Shown: positions 22,320 to 34,261 of the stretch, piece by piece
How positions within the stretch are numbered: the first letter of the stretch is position 1
Layout: each line of letters begins with the position of its first letter
From: Pinus tabuliformis
Taxonomy: Eukaryota; Streptophyta; Pinopsida; Pinales; Pinaceae
Direction of reading: 5' to 3'
Assembly: GCA_031772625.1 (NCBI GenBank)
Contig: CM062804.1
Coordinates: 1,017,766,514 to 1,017,830,513, forward strand
Length of the DNA stretch: 64,000 nucleotides
The notes under the pieces: generated by a model
Databases searched by the model: none
Told to the model about the DNA's origin: nothing
The model's input: only the letters and a program-made list of their open reading frames with translations
Position numbers and translations under genes: made by a program

Positions 22320-22765
22320 GGCACACTTTTCTTTTCACTCATGATCAGGAATCCCTCTTGGAATTTAAGAAGCTCATCACCAAGGATCCTCATAATTCCA
22401 TGGCCTATTGGAGTGTTGAAGTCCCTTTGTGCAACTGGACTAGTATTACCTGCAGCCATTGCCATCCACAGAGAGTGGTCACTCTTGACCTCAGTTCCAG
22501 GGATATGGAAGGCTCTATTTCTCGTCCCCTCATCAATTTGTCATTTCTCCACTCACTTGATCTTTCTAGCAATGTGTTCCACCCTCATATCCTAGTTCAA
22601 TTGGGACATCTCTTTCATTTGAAGAAGCTCAGTTTGTTCGACAATCAATTAAAATGAGAGATACCATATCAACTCAGTAGTTGCAGAAGTCTGGCATTCT
22701 TAGAGCTCTCGTTCAACATTTTGAATGGAAATATCCCCGTGGAGCATCAAAATGTCATCTAGAAT
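22320..22765 (+). pseudogene. LRR-XII-type receptor kinase fragment (FLS2/EFR/Xa21-like N-terminus)
   Basis: The translation gives an LRR N-terminal cap (SLLEFKKLITKDPHN, then WSVEVPLCNWTSITC with its paired Cys) followed by three to four leucine-rich repeats (VVTLDLSS, LHSLDLSSN, LKKLSLFDNQL). A stop interrupts it near 22,656, after which the LRR pattern continues in the next bases to about 22,765. No membrane segment or kinase follows. The cap and repeat type fit plant LRR-XII pattern-recognition receptors, a different family from the RPK2-like gene that surrounds the transposon. Because it lies inside the CACTA element, the simplest reading is a captured gene fragment, but an insertion remnant is also possible. 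Confidence 0.75.
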
Positions 22766-24899
22766 ATTTTATTATTTATATAGATCACTAGAATAACAAA
22801 ACAACAACTTCAATCTACTCAGTGATGTCACTCATCTATTTTTTTCCTAATGACATTTTTTCTCTCTTTATATGATAGGAGTCATAGTGGGTGTTTTTCA
22901 ATATTATATTTTCTATGGTTGGCCAATTGAAAAAAAAACAATATTGTTACACTATTTTGGCATCACATGGGTCTTTATCTATTGGATGGTGCATTAGAGA
23001 AATTTGGATATTGAATTTAGTGGTAAATATATATTCCATGATATTAAAAGATATCATATTTAAAATAATTAATTTATCACTTCCACCAATTATTAACCCA
23101 TTTCTCTTTTCAAAAAATATCTTTATCAATTAAAAAAATGTTAAACATTACTACAAATCAAGGTAACAATTTGCATTATATTATAAAATGTCTAATATGT
23201 CATATATCTTACATTATAATATAACATCTCTAATATGTTTCTAATATGTTATACAACGTGCCACAATTATTGAGATATGATATGATGATGTTCCACACAT
23301 GTGCCAATGAAGTACTGCTAATGTCATCATGTTATCTATATCCTTGATTGAAGTGATTAAATATTAGGATAGAAGACCAAAAGACAAATTACAATTGAAA
23401 TGACTTCTAAAAATTATGAAAATTTTGGTTTTTCCATATTTGCTTCCTCATTATATAAGATCAGAATGAGACTTGTGTGAAGTTTTGAACTAATGTTTGG
23501 ACCTATTCAGCTATGTATATGTATGCAACATTTGATTTCTTTTTGAAATAACAAGGTACAATTTTTTCTTTCTGAAAAAAATAAAAATAAAAATAAAAAT
23601 AAAAAAATAAAAAAATTGACATGCAACCATGTGTACCAATGACTAACAAGAAGATATTGTGATTGGCATGCAACAATGTGTACCAATGACTAACAAGAAG
23701 ATATTGTTGTTGTAGAAATAATTGACCTACAACCATAGCTTTGAAGGATCCTAAGGAGTTATACATGGATTGCATAACCTTAATATCAAAAGCAAGAAAG
23801 ATTTGATGTGATATAAAAAAAGTGACTTGTGGTGAAATTGTAATATTTTATTATTTAAACATGCCATTTATACAATTGTATGTATTTTGTTTTTGGAATT
23901 ATTTACATTAATGTATGTGTTATTTTATATGTTCTTTTATTTATGTTATTAGAAATAAGAAGTTATATCTATATATATATTATATTGGCAAAATTTAAAT
24001 AAATAAAATAAAATTATAACTTTACTTTAAATTGTTATTATTATTATTATTAATTAAAAAAATATATATTAAATTAAAATAGATACACTTCAAAAAAATA
24101 TGTAAGAAAAAAAATATAATAAAGCAATAGTAAATAGTATGTAATAAATGCTTAATAACTTTTTTGAACATTATAGTTTTCATACTATTATTAATTGAGT
24201 AATTTCTATATAACAATTATTTTTGTGCATACATTTTTTTTATATTAAAAAAAAGAAATATTGTTAAAACAAATGTTTTTAATTTTAATCAAATTTTATT
24301 AATGACTAACTTCGTTTCTCATATTTAGCAATTTATATAATAAATTTTAGATTATCAAATTTTATTAAATCTTGTGTTCATAAATTAATTTAAATATAAA
24401 ATATATATAGATTTATTTTGATCAAAGTGACATATATTTGGGTAAATTTGATAAAAGTAAAATAATTAAAATGATGTATTAAAAAATGTTTACATGGCAT
24501 TATTTTATTAATTTCTAAATTTTTCTTAGGTGGTTATTTTTTAGTTGAAATTTCCTCCAATTGGAAAAGTAATTAACATGAGGTTGGGTAAAATGGATTT
24601 CTTGTTGAGAATTCTTAGTAGTCATATACTATCGCCAACATCTTGCATCTCTTCATATTCTTATTATCCATTTGGGTCATGGGAAGAGGTGACCAAAGGT
24701 ACCTTCTTTGTGTGGATGTGAATTTACTTTGGAATAATGATATATGCAATGAGTGATGATTTGATAGTCATATATGTAAATTAAAATTTGTTATTTTTTT
24801 ATTATATAGAATTATTGTATATGATGACATTGCTAGTTTTTTTTATGGATGTCAATTTCCCTTAAATTTATTTACAAACATTGTTATCAATTTGAAATG
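22766..24899. other. AT-rich unassigned interior of the CACTA element
   Basis: No coding domain was recognised. It contains an A-rich AAAAAT run (23,575-23,617) and long AT-rich stretches at 23,990-24,500. Small ORFs here are low-complexity. Confidence 0.4.
23618..23713 (+). repeat. Two-copy tandem repeat of about 48 bp
   Basis: The words ATGCAACAATGTGTACCAAT and GACTAACAAGAAGATATTGT each occur twice in tandem with few differences. Confidence 0.75.
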
Positions 24900-25088
24900 C
24901 GATGTCTTCTTTAATGATATTTAAAAATTGTGATATATTTCATTATGCAATTGAAATTAGTAAAATGAATCCATAAAGGGGTCCATAATGAATTGTGATA
25001 TCTTCTTTAGTGATATTTAGAAACTGTGATATATTTCACTATGCAATTGAAATTAGTAAAATGAATCCATAAAAGGGGTCATAAATGG
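24900..25088 (+). repeat. Tandem duplication, two copies of about 92 bp
   Basis: The unit runs from TGATRTCTTCTTTARTGATAT to CCATAAAGGGGTC. The second copy ends exactly where the right subterminal array of the CACTA element begins. Confidence 0.8.
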
Positions 25089-26640
25089 AAAGAAAAATAC
25101 ACTCTACACAAGAATTCGAATGCAAATGTAAATGGGGATGTAACCATGGATGCAAAATTTGGACTAGAATTGGATGTCAAATTAGGCATTAAAACAAGAT
25201 GAAAACAAGGACACGAAAAATGTTTTAAACTAGAAGTAAAAAATGGTGCAACAATAGACACAAAGAAGGGAACAAAACATGGCATACAAAAGGATACCAA
25301 GTTGGGCACAAACAAGGATTAAAAAATGGACACCAAACTAGATGCAAAAAATGACATACAACTAGATGTAAAATAGGATGCCAAGTTGGCTGCTAAAAAG
25401 AAACAAAAAAGGATGCAAATTAAGATGCCAAATGATGATGCAAAGAATGGTGCAAATTTGGGATGAAAATTTGGGTGCAAAAAAAGGAAAAAAAAAGATG
25501 TAAGAAAAGACGTAAAACAAGATGTACAATGTGGATAAAAAATGGGTGAAACCAAGGACACCATATTGGATGCCAAAAATGAGGCATAATCATATGAAAA
25601 TTTAGACTCAAACTTAGAAACAAAAGAAGAGGCAAATGTGGACACAAAATGAGGCAGAAAAAGGATGCAAATTTGGATGGCGAAAATGATGTAAAATTAG
25701 ATACCAAAAAGGATGCAAAACTGGATGAAAAAGTGGATGTAAATAATGTTTCAACATTGGACACATAAGTAAACACAAAAAAGGTGCAAAAATGGGTATA
25801 AAAGTAGCTCAAAATTGGATGCAAAAAGTGATGCAAAACTTGGTGTAAAAGCAAATACAAAAGTGGACGTAAAAAACAACTCAAAATTGAATGTAGCATT
25901 AGACACAATGAGATGCAAAGGTTGACACAACACATGACTTAACATAGGATGCAAATATAGATGCAAATTTGGATGCTCAAAAGGGTGTAAAATTGGATGC
26001 AAGAAATTATGTTAAAAATGATGCAAAACTGGATGTAACAATTGATGCAAATATGGTGCAATATGGGATGTGAGAAAAGGAGGCAAATCAAATGCAAAAG
26101 TGGATGTAAAAAATGGTCCAAAATAACATGCAAAAATGGGCACAAAAATGGATGCAAAATTTGATGCTAAATCAAATTCAACATATGGTGCAAAGATAGG
26201 CACTAAATCAGGTGAAAAACTAGATGCAAAAATAGTGCAAAACTAGATGCAAAAATAGGTGCAAAATTAGAAGAAAAAACTAGTGCAAGATAAGATGCAA
26301 AACCTGGTGTAAGACTAGATGCAAAAATCGATAAAAAATGGATGCAAAAGAAGGTGCTAAATTGGATGCAAAATATGGTGTAAACTTGACGCAAATGATG
26401 GCGCAAAAATGGAAGAAAAGGATGGCACAAAATAGGAAGCAAAAAAAGATGAAAAATAGATGCAAAAAATGGCACAAAAGTAGAAGCAAAGCCTATCATA
26501 AAATCAGATGCAAATCTTGGTGCAAAATTTGACACAAAAAATGATGCATAATATAGTGTAAAAAAGGCTTCAAAATCTAGCATGAAAAAGGATGCAAAAA
26601 AGGACGATTTAAAAATTGTACAATAGACCCAGATTTAGTG
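25089..26640 (-). repeat. Right subterminal array (GGATGCAAAA on the + strand)
   Basis: About 1.5 kb of short degenerate repeats that are the reverse complement of the left array, so both arrays read TTTTGCATCC inward from their transposon ends. This inverted arrangement is what CACTA subterminal regions show. Frames such as 25,420-25,935 and 26,203-26,583 on the - strand are repeat artefacts. Confidence 0.8.
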
Positions 26641-26709
26641 CCAGGTTGCTCATCCCAATTGCAAAAAGAATGAACTAAAATATGGCACTAAATTTGATGC
26701 AAATTGTTT

Positions 26710-26723
26710 GTTTTGTTGTAGTG
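26710..26723 (-). repeat. Right terminal inverted repeat of the CACTA element
   Basis: On the - strand it reads CACTACAACAAAAC, a near-perfect match to the left end. It is followed outside by the GAT target duplication at 26,724-26,726. Confidence 0.88.
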
Positions 26724-27010
26724 GATGTTTATGTTATGGGGTTGTGCTTTTAGACTTGTTTTATGACAAGGAATATCTTGATCCTTCCATTTATAATGGA
26801 TTCAACATTTTTTCTTGCGCATGTATGTTGCTTCGATAAGGACAGGCATGTGAGCTTTTCATTGCAAGCCTATGGGATGTAGGTCCTCATGGTGATTTAA
26901 TTGATACATCACACATTACTATCAGGTGTACTATGGATTTAGTTTCAATTAGGCCATCAATGAAGAAAGTTGTGCAGTGACTGAAATGATCACAACCTCC
27001 ATAAGTGCAC
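26724..27010 (+). pseudogene. RPK2: RPK2/TOAD2-like pseudogene, 3' part (kinase C-lobe)
   Basis: From the GAT at 26,724 the kinase continues where it stopped at 3,741: DVYVMGL matches the ADVYSYG of subdomain IX. Later blocks are LDPSFYNGFNI, CMLLR, LWDVGPHGDL and RPSMKKVV, which match the C-terminal lobe of RPK2 in order to its end near 27,010. Several stops and at least one frame change occur, so this half has also decayed. With one GAT counted, the two halves meet in frame as NNADVYVMG, which shows they were a single gene before the CACTA insertion. Confidence 0.85.
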
Positions 27011-28562
27011 TTACCAATTAATGTTTTTTTGTAATACTAGAGTCAAGGTTATAATTCAAACGCCTTGTCCTTTAATTTTTTGTGTCAAAGATCAAAATCT
27101 AAATTATATTTCTTAGGAGATGGACAAAATGTCCTTGTAAAAATATTAAAATATGTTGTTTCCAGTCAATTCCATAGCATTAATGCTTCTAGATTGACTG
27201 GTCTCTATTACACTGAGTCTGCTAAAGAATGTTCAGGAATATCCTCTTACGTGGTGTAAGGATGTCTGAAAGTTTATTTGAAAAATTTAATGATCCCAAC
27301 TCAAATAAAATTGCCTTATGTTTTTAGAGGTGAAGATTCAATTGGTTGGTGCCCCTTCTTGTCTTATCCTTTCATAATTTTTGTAAAATCATTTAACATT
27401 TTTCTACATAGTCATACAATTCCATTGACTCATTCAATTTTTTGTAACTGGAAAATTCAAAATTATCTTAACACGCTTCCTCTTGCCTCCCAAAAATTGA
27501 AAGCCAACATATGATTATGTAATATAATGATATATATGAAGTTTACACTTATAATTTCAGTGAAACTCAATGTACTGAATCAAATGGAAGTTTGTGTCGC
27601 ACTATTTCTCCTTCAACTGCGATATCCATTTATATGAGTAGCATGGTTAGCTCCAAAGCTGCGAGGCTTTGATATTCATTTGAAAATATGGGGGTGGTTT
27701 GTCTTAACTAAGGTTTACTGTTCTTTTTTATATGCAACCATCTTAAGTTCTTCCATATTTCAAAACATTTGGCTAAGTCTAAATGAATACTTATAACTTG
27801 TCATTTGGTATTAATAAAAGATATCTTTATAATGGAATGGAAGCCAAATAAATAACACATCACAATGCAATTATTACCAAAACTATAAAATACAAATACA
27901 TAACCAGGGCATTGTTCACAACTCATTGTTGTCTCTCTCACTACTATTGGACTTAGATATTTGTTGTGCTTCCTTGAGCACTCTATTGACAATACATGAG
28001 ATAATGTCAGAGCACTCTATTGGCCATTGTTGAAATATGTAACTAGGTTTGATCTTCATAATGACATATGTAATCATGATTTTATATATTTAATGCAAAA
28101 ATAGAAATAAATTTATTGTTGTTCTTGAGGCATGGGTTTCATGCTCAAGGAAATTGATTTTATAGGTGAAGAACCCATTGAGTTCTTTTAGGTTTTTCAT
28201 AAAGTCAATTGAGTTAGTGTCATGTATTGAAGACCCATTTAGGAATGTTACATAGTGTAAAGAAAAAATTATTGAGTCAAAGTAGACACAAAAGACCCTC
28301 TAAGGCTTTGTCATGATGCAAAGATCAAGTTGGCCTACATGAAGGGATAAGTTGGCCCAAAGACATCAATTTGTATCCCTCAAAAGCATAATATATATAA
28401 GAAGGGAACTCAACCTTATTTGGACACACTCTCAAGCAAGTTGGTCACCTCAAGAAAGAAAAAGGATGAAGAACAAGAACAAGAACAAGATCAGAGTTTT
28501 GGGCCTCTTTCTCTCTCTATCTTGTGTTAGGGTTTCTACAATTACTAGGCAAGACAAAAATC
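27011..28562. other. Unassigned DNA, no gene recognised
   Basis: There are short frames only, none with known domains. No repeat ends or transposon signatures were found in this stretch. Confidence 0.4.
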
Positions 28563-28708
28563 TGAAGCTGCATTGAAGCTATGAAGTTGCATCGAAGTTG
28601 TGAAGTTGCATCAAAGTTGTGAAGCTGCATCAAAGTTATGAAATTGCAATTAGGTCGAAGTTGTGAAGCTGCATCAAAGTTATGAAATTGCAGTTAGGTC
28701 GAAGTTAT
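28563..28708 (+). repeat. Short tandem repeat, GAAGTTGTGAAGCTGCATCAA type
   Basis: About seven variants of a roughly 20-bp unit built on GAAGYTGCATCRAAGTTRTG, two of them embedded in a longer unit that also carries AAATTGCARTTAGGTC. Confidence 0.75.
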
Positions 28709-29028
28709 GATGGAGAGGTCAAAGTTGCAGTAGAATTTGTTAGATGAAGTAGCAAAGGAATCTATTGGAGGGGATGAATTTGTAGAATAATTTGATACGT
28801 AGAATAATTTTCTAGAGGTCAAAATTGCAGGAGTTGCTGAGAAAATACTAGAAGGAAATCTTGTAAAGGGACATGGTCTTGGAGGGTCTTGGTCAAGGGT
28901 CATAGATCTCAGAATTCATCAATTGAAGATTCTATAAGAGAAGAATTCTTGTGGGTTTTCCTCTCAAATGGAGAGGTTTTGGCCCTGGTTGATCGTCTAT
29001 ATCTTGTGTCCTCTTGTCTCACTGCTCT

Positions 29029-29086
29029 TGATCCAGGTGGATATTGGTGGCCACCTGCCTATTCCACTTGGACCCCCAACACTATC
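29029..29086 (+). repeat. Left LTR of element A, first 58 bp
   Basis: The segment matches the first 58 bp of the right LTR (57,878-57,935), including ATTCCACTTGGACCCCCAAC, up to the point where element B is inserted. The outer edge is set by the TGATC start. Confidence 0.75.
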
Positions 29087-30131
29087 TGTTTCTAGGAAAA
29101 ATAGTGTCCATTCAGAGCTGCCAGTCCCAATAAGATGGGTAGCTATCTTAGAAACAAACAATTTAAAGTAACTTGTGTTTTCCTTTATGAGAGATAAATG
29201 AGAGAGAAGTAGAGAGTACCAACCTCAGTCTTTTGCTTGGCTCCTTGCTTGTTTCCTCTCTCCTTTGATAGAGCTTTTCCACTCCTTTCTCACTTGTCTC
29301 ACTTCAAAGAATACCTATAGAGTCAAAGTAGCAAAATACCATCAAAGCATAGAGATCTATAACCATAAACAATGTAGAATCAGATGTACATTAACCATAC
29401 AAATGCATACACAAATACAAGATTCAGAAATATACAAGTATATGGAGGAAAACTCAAATAACTTTATTGATAGAAGTAGTAGAAGAGAGGATTACAACCC
29501 AACTGTCTAATCCAGCATCATCCTCCCAGCATGAAAGCCCTCTTCAACTCATAAAAAGCAAGATCACCCAACAATACAATGTCTCAAAGAGAATCCAACA
29601 ACACTTCCTTACAAATTACAAAATTCCAGCCTTTGGATCTCTATGATGAGGGATCCATATATAAATATTTGTAGGGGGGTGAGTTAGCTCCTGGGATTTT
29701 GATTAGTGTCATTTCACTGACAGTTCTTGGTTCCACTTGGAGATTTCATGATCTCTTACTCATCCCTGGGCGAATTCAGAGAGGCAAGTGTCATATGAGC
29801 AGTTTCTAGAAGATTCTCTGGGTTTCCACCTAGCAAACTACCTTTTCCATTTGTCTGCACTCGCTCATTGCACCCTATAGAAGGGATTTTCAGTATGCAT
29901 TGCACCCTTTGTGTGTAGCAGGTGAGATGCATCGCACCCTTAGCATGGAGCAGTTTGTATGGTCCAATTTTGACCAGTTCTGAGCAGTTTTTTAGGGAGA
30001 ACTTCTGGGAAATGATGTAATCAGTTGACCTTGATCCTTTAGGGTATGAAACAACACTTTTAGGGGTTTGAGAGCCCTTGGTTTATGGACATATGTGATT
30101 GGGGTTGCAGTGCCCAAATATGTCTATAATA
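29087..30131 (-). repeat. 3' LTR of element B
   Basis: It matches 35,979-37,022 over its full length. Like the LTR of D, it begins on the - strand with a TATAGACATATTT-type start and holds GCATCGCACCCT words comparable to the GC-rich boxes of D. Confidence 0.85.
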
Positions 30132-32680
30132 TTTTTCCCCTAAAGCATGAGGTCATAAATATTCTGATGTCGGGTGAAATGCTTTATCATGAGGATCCGA
30201 GGTTTTTCAAATTAGAAGGTGACCTGTAATAAGATACAATACAATACATTATCTTCATAATATTTTCATGATATAGCTGAGGCGGGCATTACCATGCTCA
30301 GCTTTATAAATTCATTTTCATGTACATAGGACAAACAATCGTCTGTGTGGAAAACTGATGATTCTGGTAGAGCCATCATCCTTTATCTTGCATGATTATT
30401 TGTGCAGCTATGATGTACATTTGATGTCTTTATTTTCCTGAATATATCGCAGCTCAGATGGATGAAACTAGATCCAGGGTCTTCAAACTCGTTCAATCTT
30501 CACCCGAAGTACAAGTCAATCCATGTGAAAAGATGTTCTAGTGTCGAACATGGAAAGACATCGCCTAATTACCAGCCAATGATGTAAGCTGTTAACAGGC
30601 GTGAGAGGAATCACCAATAATGATAATGACCCTCAAGGTACTACAGTACAATTCACATGGTGTGAGTACATGAGTTGATGTCGAACACCACGCAAAATAT
30701 TTTGGTTGAAGGCCATTGATGTAAACCTGTCGTCGGAAGTGAGAAACTTGCCATTGAGGCATGCAAGCTTCAAAGTACTGAAATGGTTGTTCCTAAGTCA
30801 ACTTCTTGGATAATGAGCTGATGTTGACAAGAAGAGACCCGTCGTAGGAGGGCCTTAATGAATCCCACATCTACGACATGGAACGGAGCAAATGATTTTG
30901 AGGAGGTGAAAACGATTTGATGATACAAGGTACAGGGTGGTGGTCATGAAAGAATGGAGCGTGAAGGTATTGCAGCGGATGAGGCATTAGCTGGGTTGGT
31001 GAATTCTCTGAGCGACTTCTCTTGAACATATCAGCAACACTGAAATGGATTGGTAGCGTTAACCCCAAAATGGATGGTACGGAGGACAAATGGTGATATG
31101 ACCGGTGAATGGAATAACCCAACTTGACTCAATCATGGTGATGGAGTGAAAGTGTCATGTTCAAGAGCGACCTGCTACCGATGAAGTTCTTCAAGTTTTC
31201 TTCCCTTTTTCCCCAGTCATTGCTGACCAGTACCTCTTTATTTTTTTCAAGCTTGAGGAGGATAACATATGCTTGTTCTATAATTTTCCCTGCGGGAAAA
31301 CCTGTCACTATGTTTTAGCGAGCCTAGCGACAGTGAAACTTGCTCTTGTCTGTACACACAAGTTTGTCACTATTGTTTTAACGAGTTTAACGACAAAGAT
31401 AACTCGATCCTTTTCAGTTTTAGAGAGTCTGAAAAGAGACGGAAAGGAAATTCCAGTAGTCCTTTTTCGCAGTATAATCCCTTAAGTCTGAAAAAGTATA
31501 AAATAATACGAAAGGGATGACTTTTCCGATCACTTTAGCGAGCCAAAAAAGGCAAGCGCTCGATCTTTTTGTGTAATGATCCCTCAAGTCCAAAATGATT
31601 AAAATATAGAGGAGGGATGGCACTTCCAATCACTTTAACAAGCTGGAGAGGCCAATTGCTCAACAATATTTTCATATTTTACGAGTCTAAAAAGAGCTTA
31701 AAGGAGACTCGTTTTTGAGGAACGAGTGATGTTTTCGGATAGCAACTGGTTCTGTGGTAAGGTTTGGAACTTTTCAATCATGGCAGTGTAAAGAAGGTGG
31801 CTAATAAAATCAATCATCGCATCTGTTCCTCAAAAGGGTAAAGAATCAAGTGGAGGCGTATGATTGGCTAAAAGTGGAGGTGATGGTAAGAACATGACCA
31901 AGGCTCAAAAGCTGATAGCGGTGCGATCACAAAGGTGATTTACCGAAGGTGGGTTCATTTTTAATGAGCTTGAACTCTGGTGGAACATATGATAATTGTT
32001 AGGTTTATTTCTTAACGAGCTTGAACTTCACGTAAACTTGCTCGTGCTAGTCGTATAATAAGGATGTCTCTCATCAGTAGGTTCATTTTCTAGGGAGCTT
32101 TCCCCATGCACAACTTTGCTCTGAGCCTTTTGTATGCAAGCTAGGAATGACCAACTACTGTCATAAGGGTTAAAGAACTACTAAGGTTAGGTAGGATAGT
32201 TTTTGTAGAAAACATTTCCTTTACTTTGCCGGTGTTGGTGGCCCTTGGAAAGGTGAATGGTTGACCAGACCAATCACCTAACTTAAGCAGTTGAAGTTAG
32301 TAAAACTACGGGGTTAGAGTCATGCTGGTCACCTTTCACTTGCTTACAAAAGGTTTGCATGCCCCCAGGTATAAAGAAGAATAAAGTTTCTAGGTTACCA
32401 TATGGAGGTTCTTGCATTAAAGCAAGATTTTTCCATCCGCATAGCAGACAAAACACTCCCTTGGCTCTATCCATTGTAATAGACAAAAGTGAATGGTGTG
32501 AGCTTCCAATCACATAACCTTCGACGAGGGAGTCCTTTTCTAGACTGATCCCATTTTCCTAAATGGACAGGTGTGTCAAACTAGTCATATATCCTACGAT
32601 GAAACCTACCTTATATCTGGGGTTTTCTTACCGAAGCAGACTAGGGCGCATGCCCCCTGGGTCTAGTGACATTCATCGAA
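30132..32680 (-). other. 3' non-coding region of element B with hairpin array
   Basis: On the - strand this corresponds to 18,713-20,887 of element D. The part near the LTR (30,132-30,400) is clearly similar. Between about 31,310 and 32,110, + strand words such as TTTTAACGAGTTTAACGAC and TTAACGAGCTTGAAC are the reverse complement of the GCTCGTTAAAA repeats of D. There is no coding capacity. Confidence 0.65.
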
Positions 32681-34261
32681 TCACTCGCGATCATCAGGTG
32701 GATAGACTGGAGGTTGATGAGACATTCCTTGTGCAAAAAGACCATTTAGGGATGGCATTTGACTAGTAGTCGTGTTTGAACCATGGAATGAATGCTGGTC
32801 TATGAGCTGGACCATTCTGCCTTCATACGGGAAACACATCACCCGAAAGAGTGAGGAAACAATAGCTCCCATGTTGTAAATATAGTCACGCCCAAGGAGT
32901 AGATCGTAATCTAGTGGCCCTTGGACTACCATCACATTTAGATGAATGGTTTTCCTTCTCAAAGTTATAGGAAAATTTGGAAGGATCCCTAACAGTCGAC
33001 TGGTTCCTTTGTTGAAGCCTGACAGATTTTGAATCTTAGGCAGAAGCAATGGCGAACCAAGCGCTTTCCAAGCAGTTGAGGAAAGGATACTCACAAAAGC
33101 CCCTTCATCTATGATAGTACCTGCCATGATCATTCTGTAAGCTTGTACTATGATTCAGAATGGTACATTAGATGGTAGGCGGGGTCTCTCTAGTAGATTC
33201 CAATTGAAGGAAATGACTAGATTGCTTGGAGGAGGGACCGAATAAACGGCTAGATGAATCTCTTGAACTGAGGAACTTCCTTCCCATGGTAGAGGAATAG
33301 GTAGATTGCTCCCCTGTTCATTGGATTCTGTGTTAACAAAAATAATATGAACAGTGTCATTCTCATTCTCTTTGGAGACTGTATCATCTAAAGTTGGACT
33401 TTCCGAAGACAAAATTGGATCGACTGTCGTCTCGACCTATTGACTTTGGTCCGGTGTGGACTCAGAAGGTTTATCTTCATTGATAGGTGCTTCGATCGAC
33501 AACAGGTGTGTGTCAATTGGATTTTCAACTAGCAATGGACTTGGCAAGAGTTTCTTGCATCCAGGAGGAAGTCGCTGCAGTGAAGCAGGATGGTTATCCA
33601 AGACTCTTTTAGCTTCGTCCAAGAAAGGGCAATGGTGGAGGGCATGATCTCCTTCACACAACCTATAAGGAAACCTAGATCTTTTTTTATTCCCATTGAC
33701 TTCATTTTCACTAGTTGACGGTGTACTCTCAACATGATCGATAGAGGTTGAAGACACTGGATTGTGCAAGTGGGGAGACCAGTCTCTCAAGATCTACAGG
33801 ATGCAGGGACAATCTCGATGATAGTGGTCTCCTTTGCAAATGAAACACGAAGATTTGGGTTTGGATGGTGTAGTGTGTGGATTTTCACCAGATGATGTAT
33901 GGTTGTCCCCTTTCACTATTGGCTTCTTCTTCTTCTTTTCCTTCCCTTTCTTCTTCTTCTCAGTTACTTGGTTTTTAGTGTTACTAGTTTCACCAAGCGA
34001 AGAGGAAGAAGGGGAGGGAGAAACAAACGAAATGGAAGGTGGGGGAGAAACTACGGTATCATCTGGTTGCTGATTTGATTGTTGAGGAATTACAGTGTTT
34101 TGAACGACAGAGGTCGAGAATAGCCATACTGGCAGGCCAATTGTGAGTCCTGGGAGGGATAATGTAGCCATGGTGTGGAGCACCAACATCTCCCCAAGAG
34201 GAGAAAGGATTGGGATTCCCCCCAAGGGGAAATCCTTGATTGGTGGACTCCATCTTCTCAA
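32681..34261 (-). pseudogene. Gag-tail and protease remnants of element B
   Basis: From right to left on the - strand there are a Pro/Ser-rich and Lys-rich segment with a zinc knuckle (CFICKGDHYHRDC), a second knuckle-like segment (CEGDHALHHC) and an aspartic-protease-like domain ending in a DLLLGRDYIYNMGA stretch that parallels the gag-protease ORF of element D. It is a fossil, broken into several frames. I could not see the gag core domain that D retains. Confidence 0.75.

Larger units (their letters stand above)
3742..26723. mobile_element. CACTA (En/Spm-type) DNA transposon, 22,982 bp, with nested insertions
   Basis: The left end reads CACTATAACAAAAC and the right end, read on the opposite strand, CACTACAACAAAAC: 13 of 14 positions agree and both start with the CACTA signature. 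The 3-bp sequence GAT lies directly outside each end (3,739-3,741 and 26,724-26,726), as expected for the 3-bp target duplications of this superfamily. Both ends carry long inverted subterminal arrays, also a superfamily trait. The interior holds copia, Penelope-like and LTR insertions plus an LRR receptor fragment. Without element D (8,902 bp plus its 5-bp duplication) the element is about 14 kb. I found no TNPD or TNPA transposase homology, so it is probably non-autonomous, though a decayed transposase could be missed by eye. Orientation cannot be set without one. Confidence 0.88.

Noticed and set aside
25319-26583. Similar long frames on the - strand
   Set aside because: Same repeat, inverted, at the right end of the CACTA element.
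2100-27010. A functional RPK2-like receptor
   Set aside because: Frameshifts and stops occur on both sides of the transposon and the catalytic HRD reads HLD.
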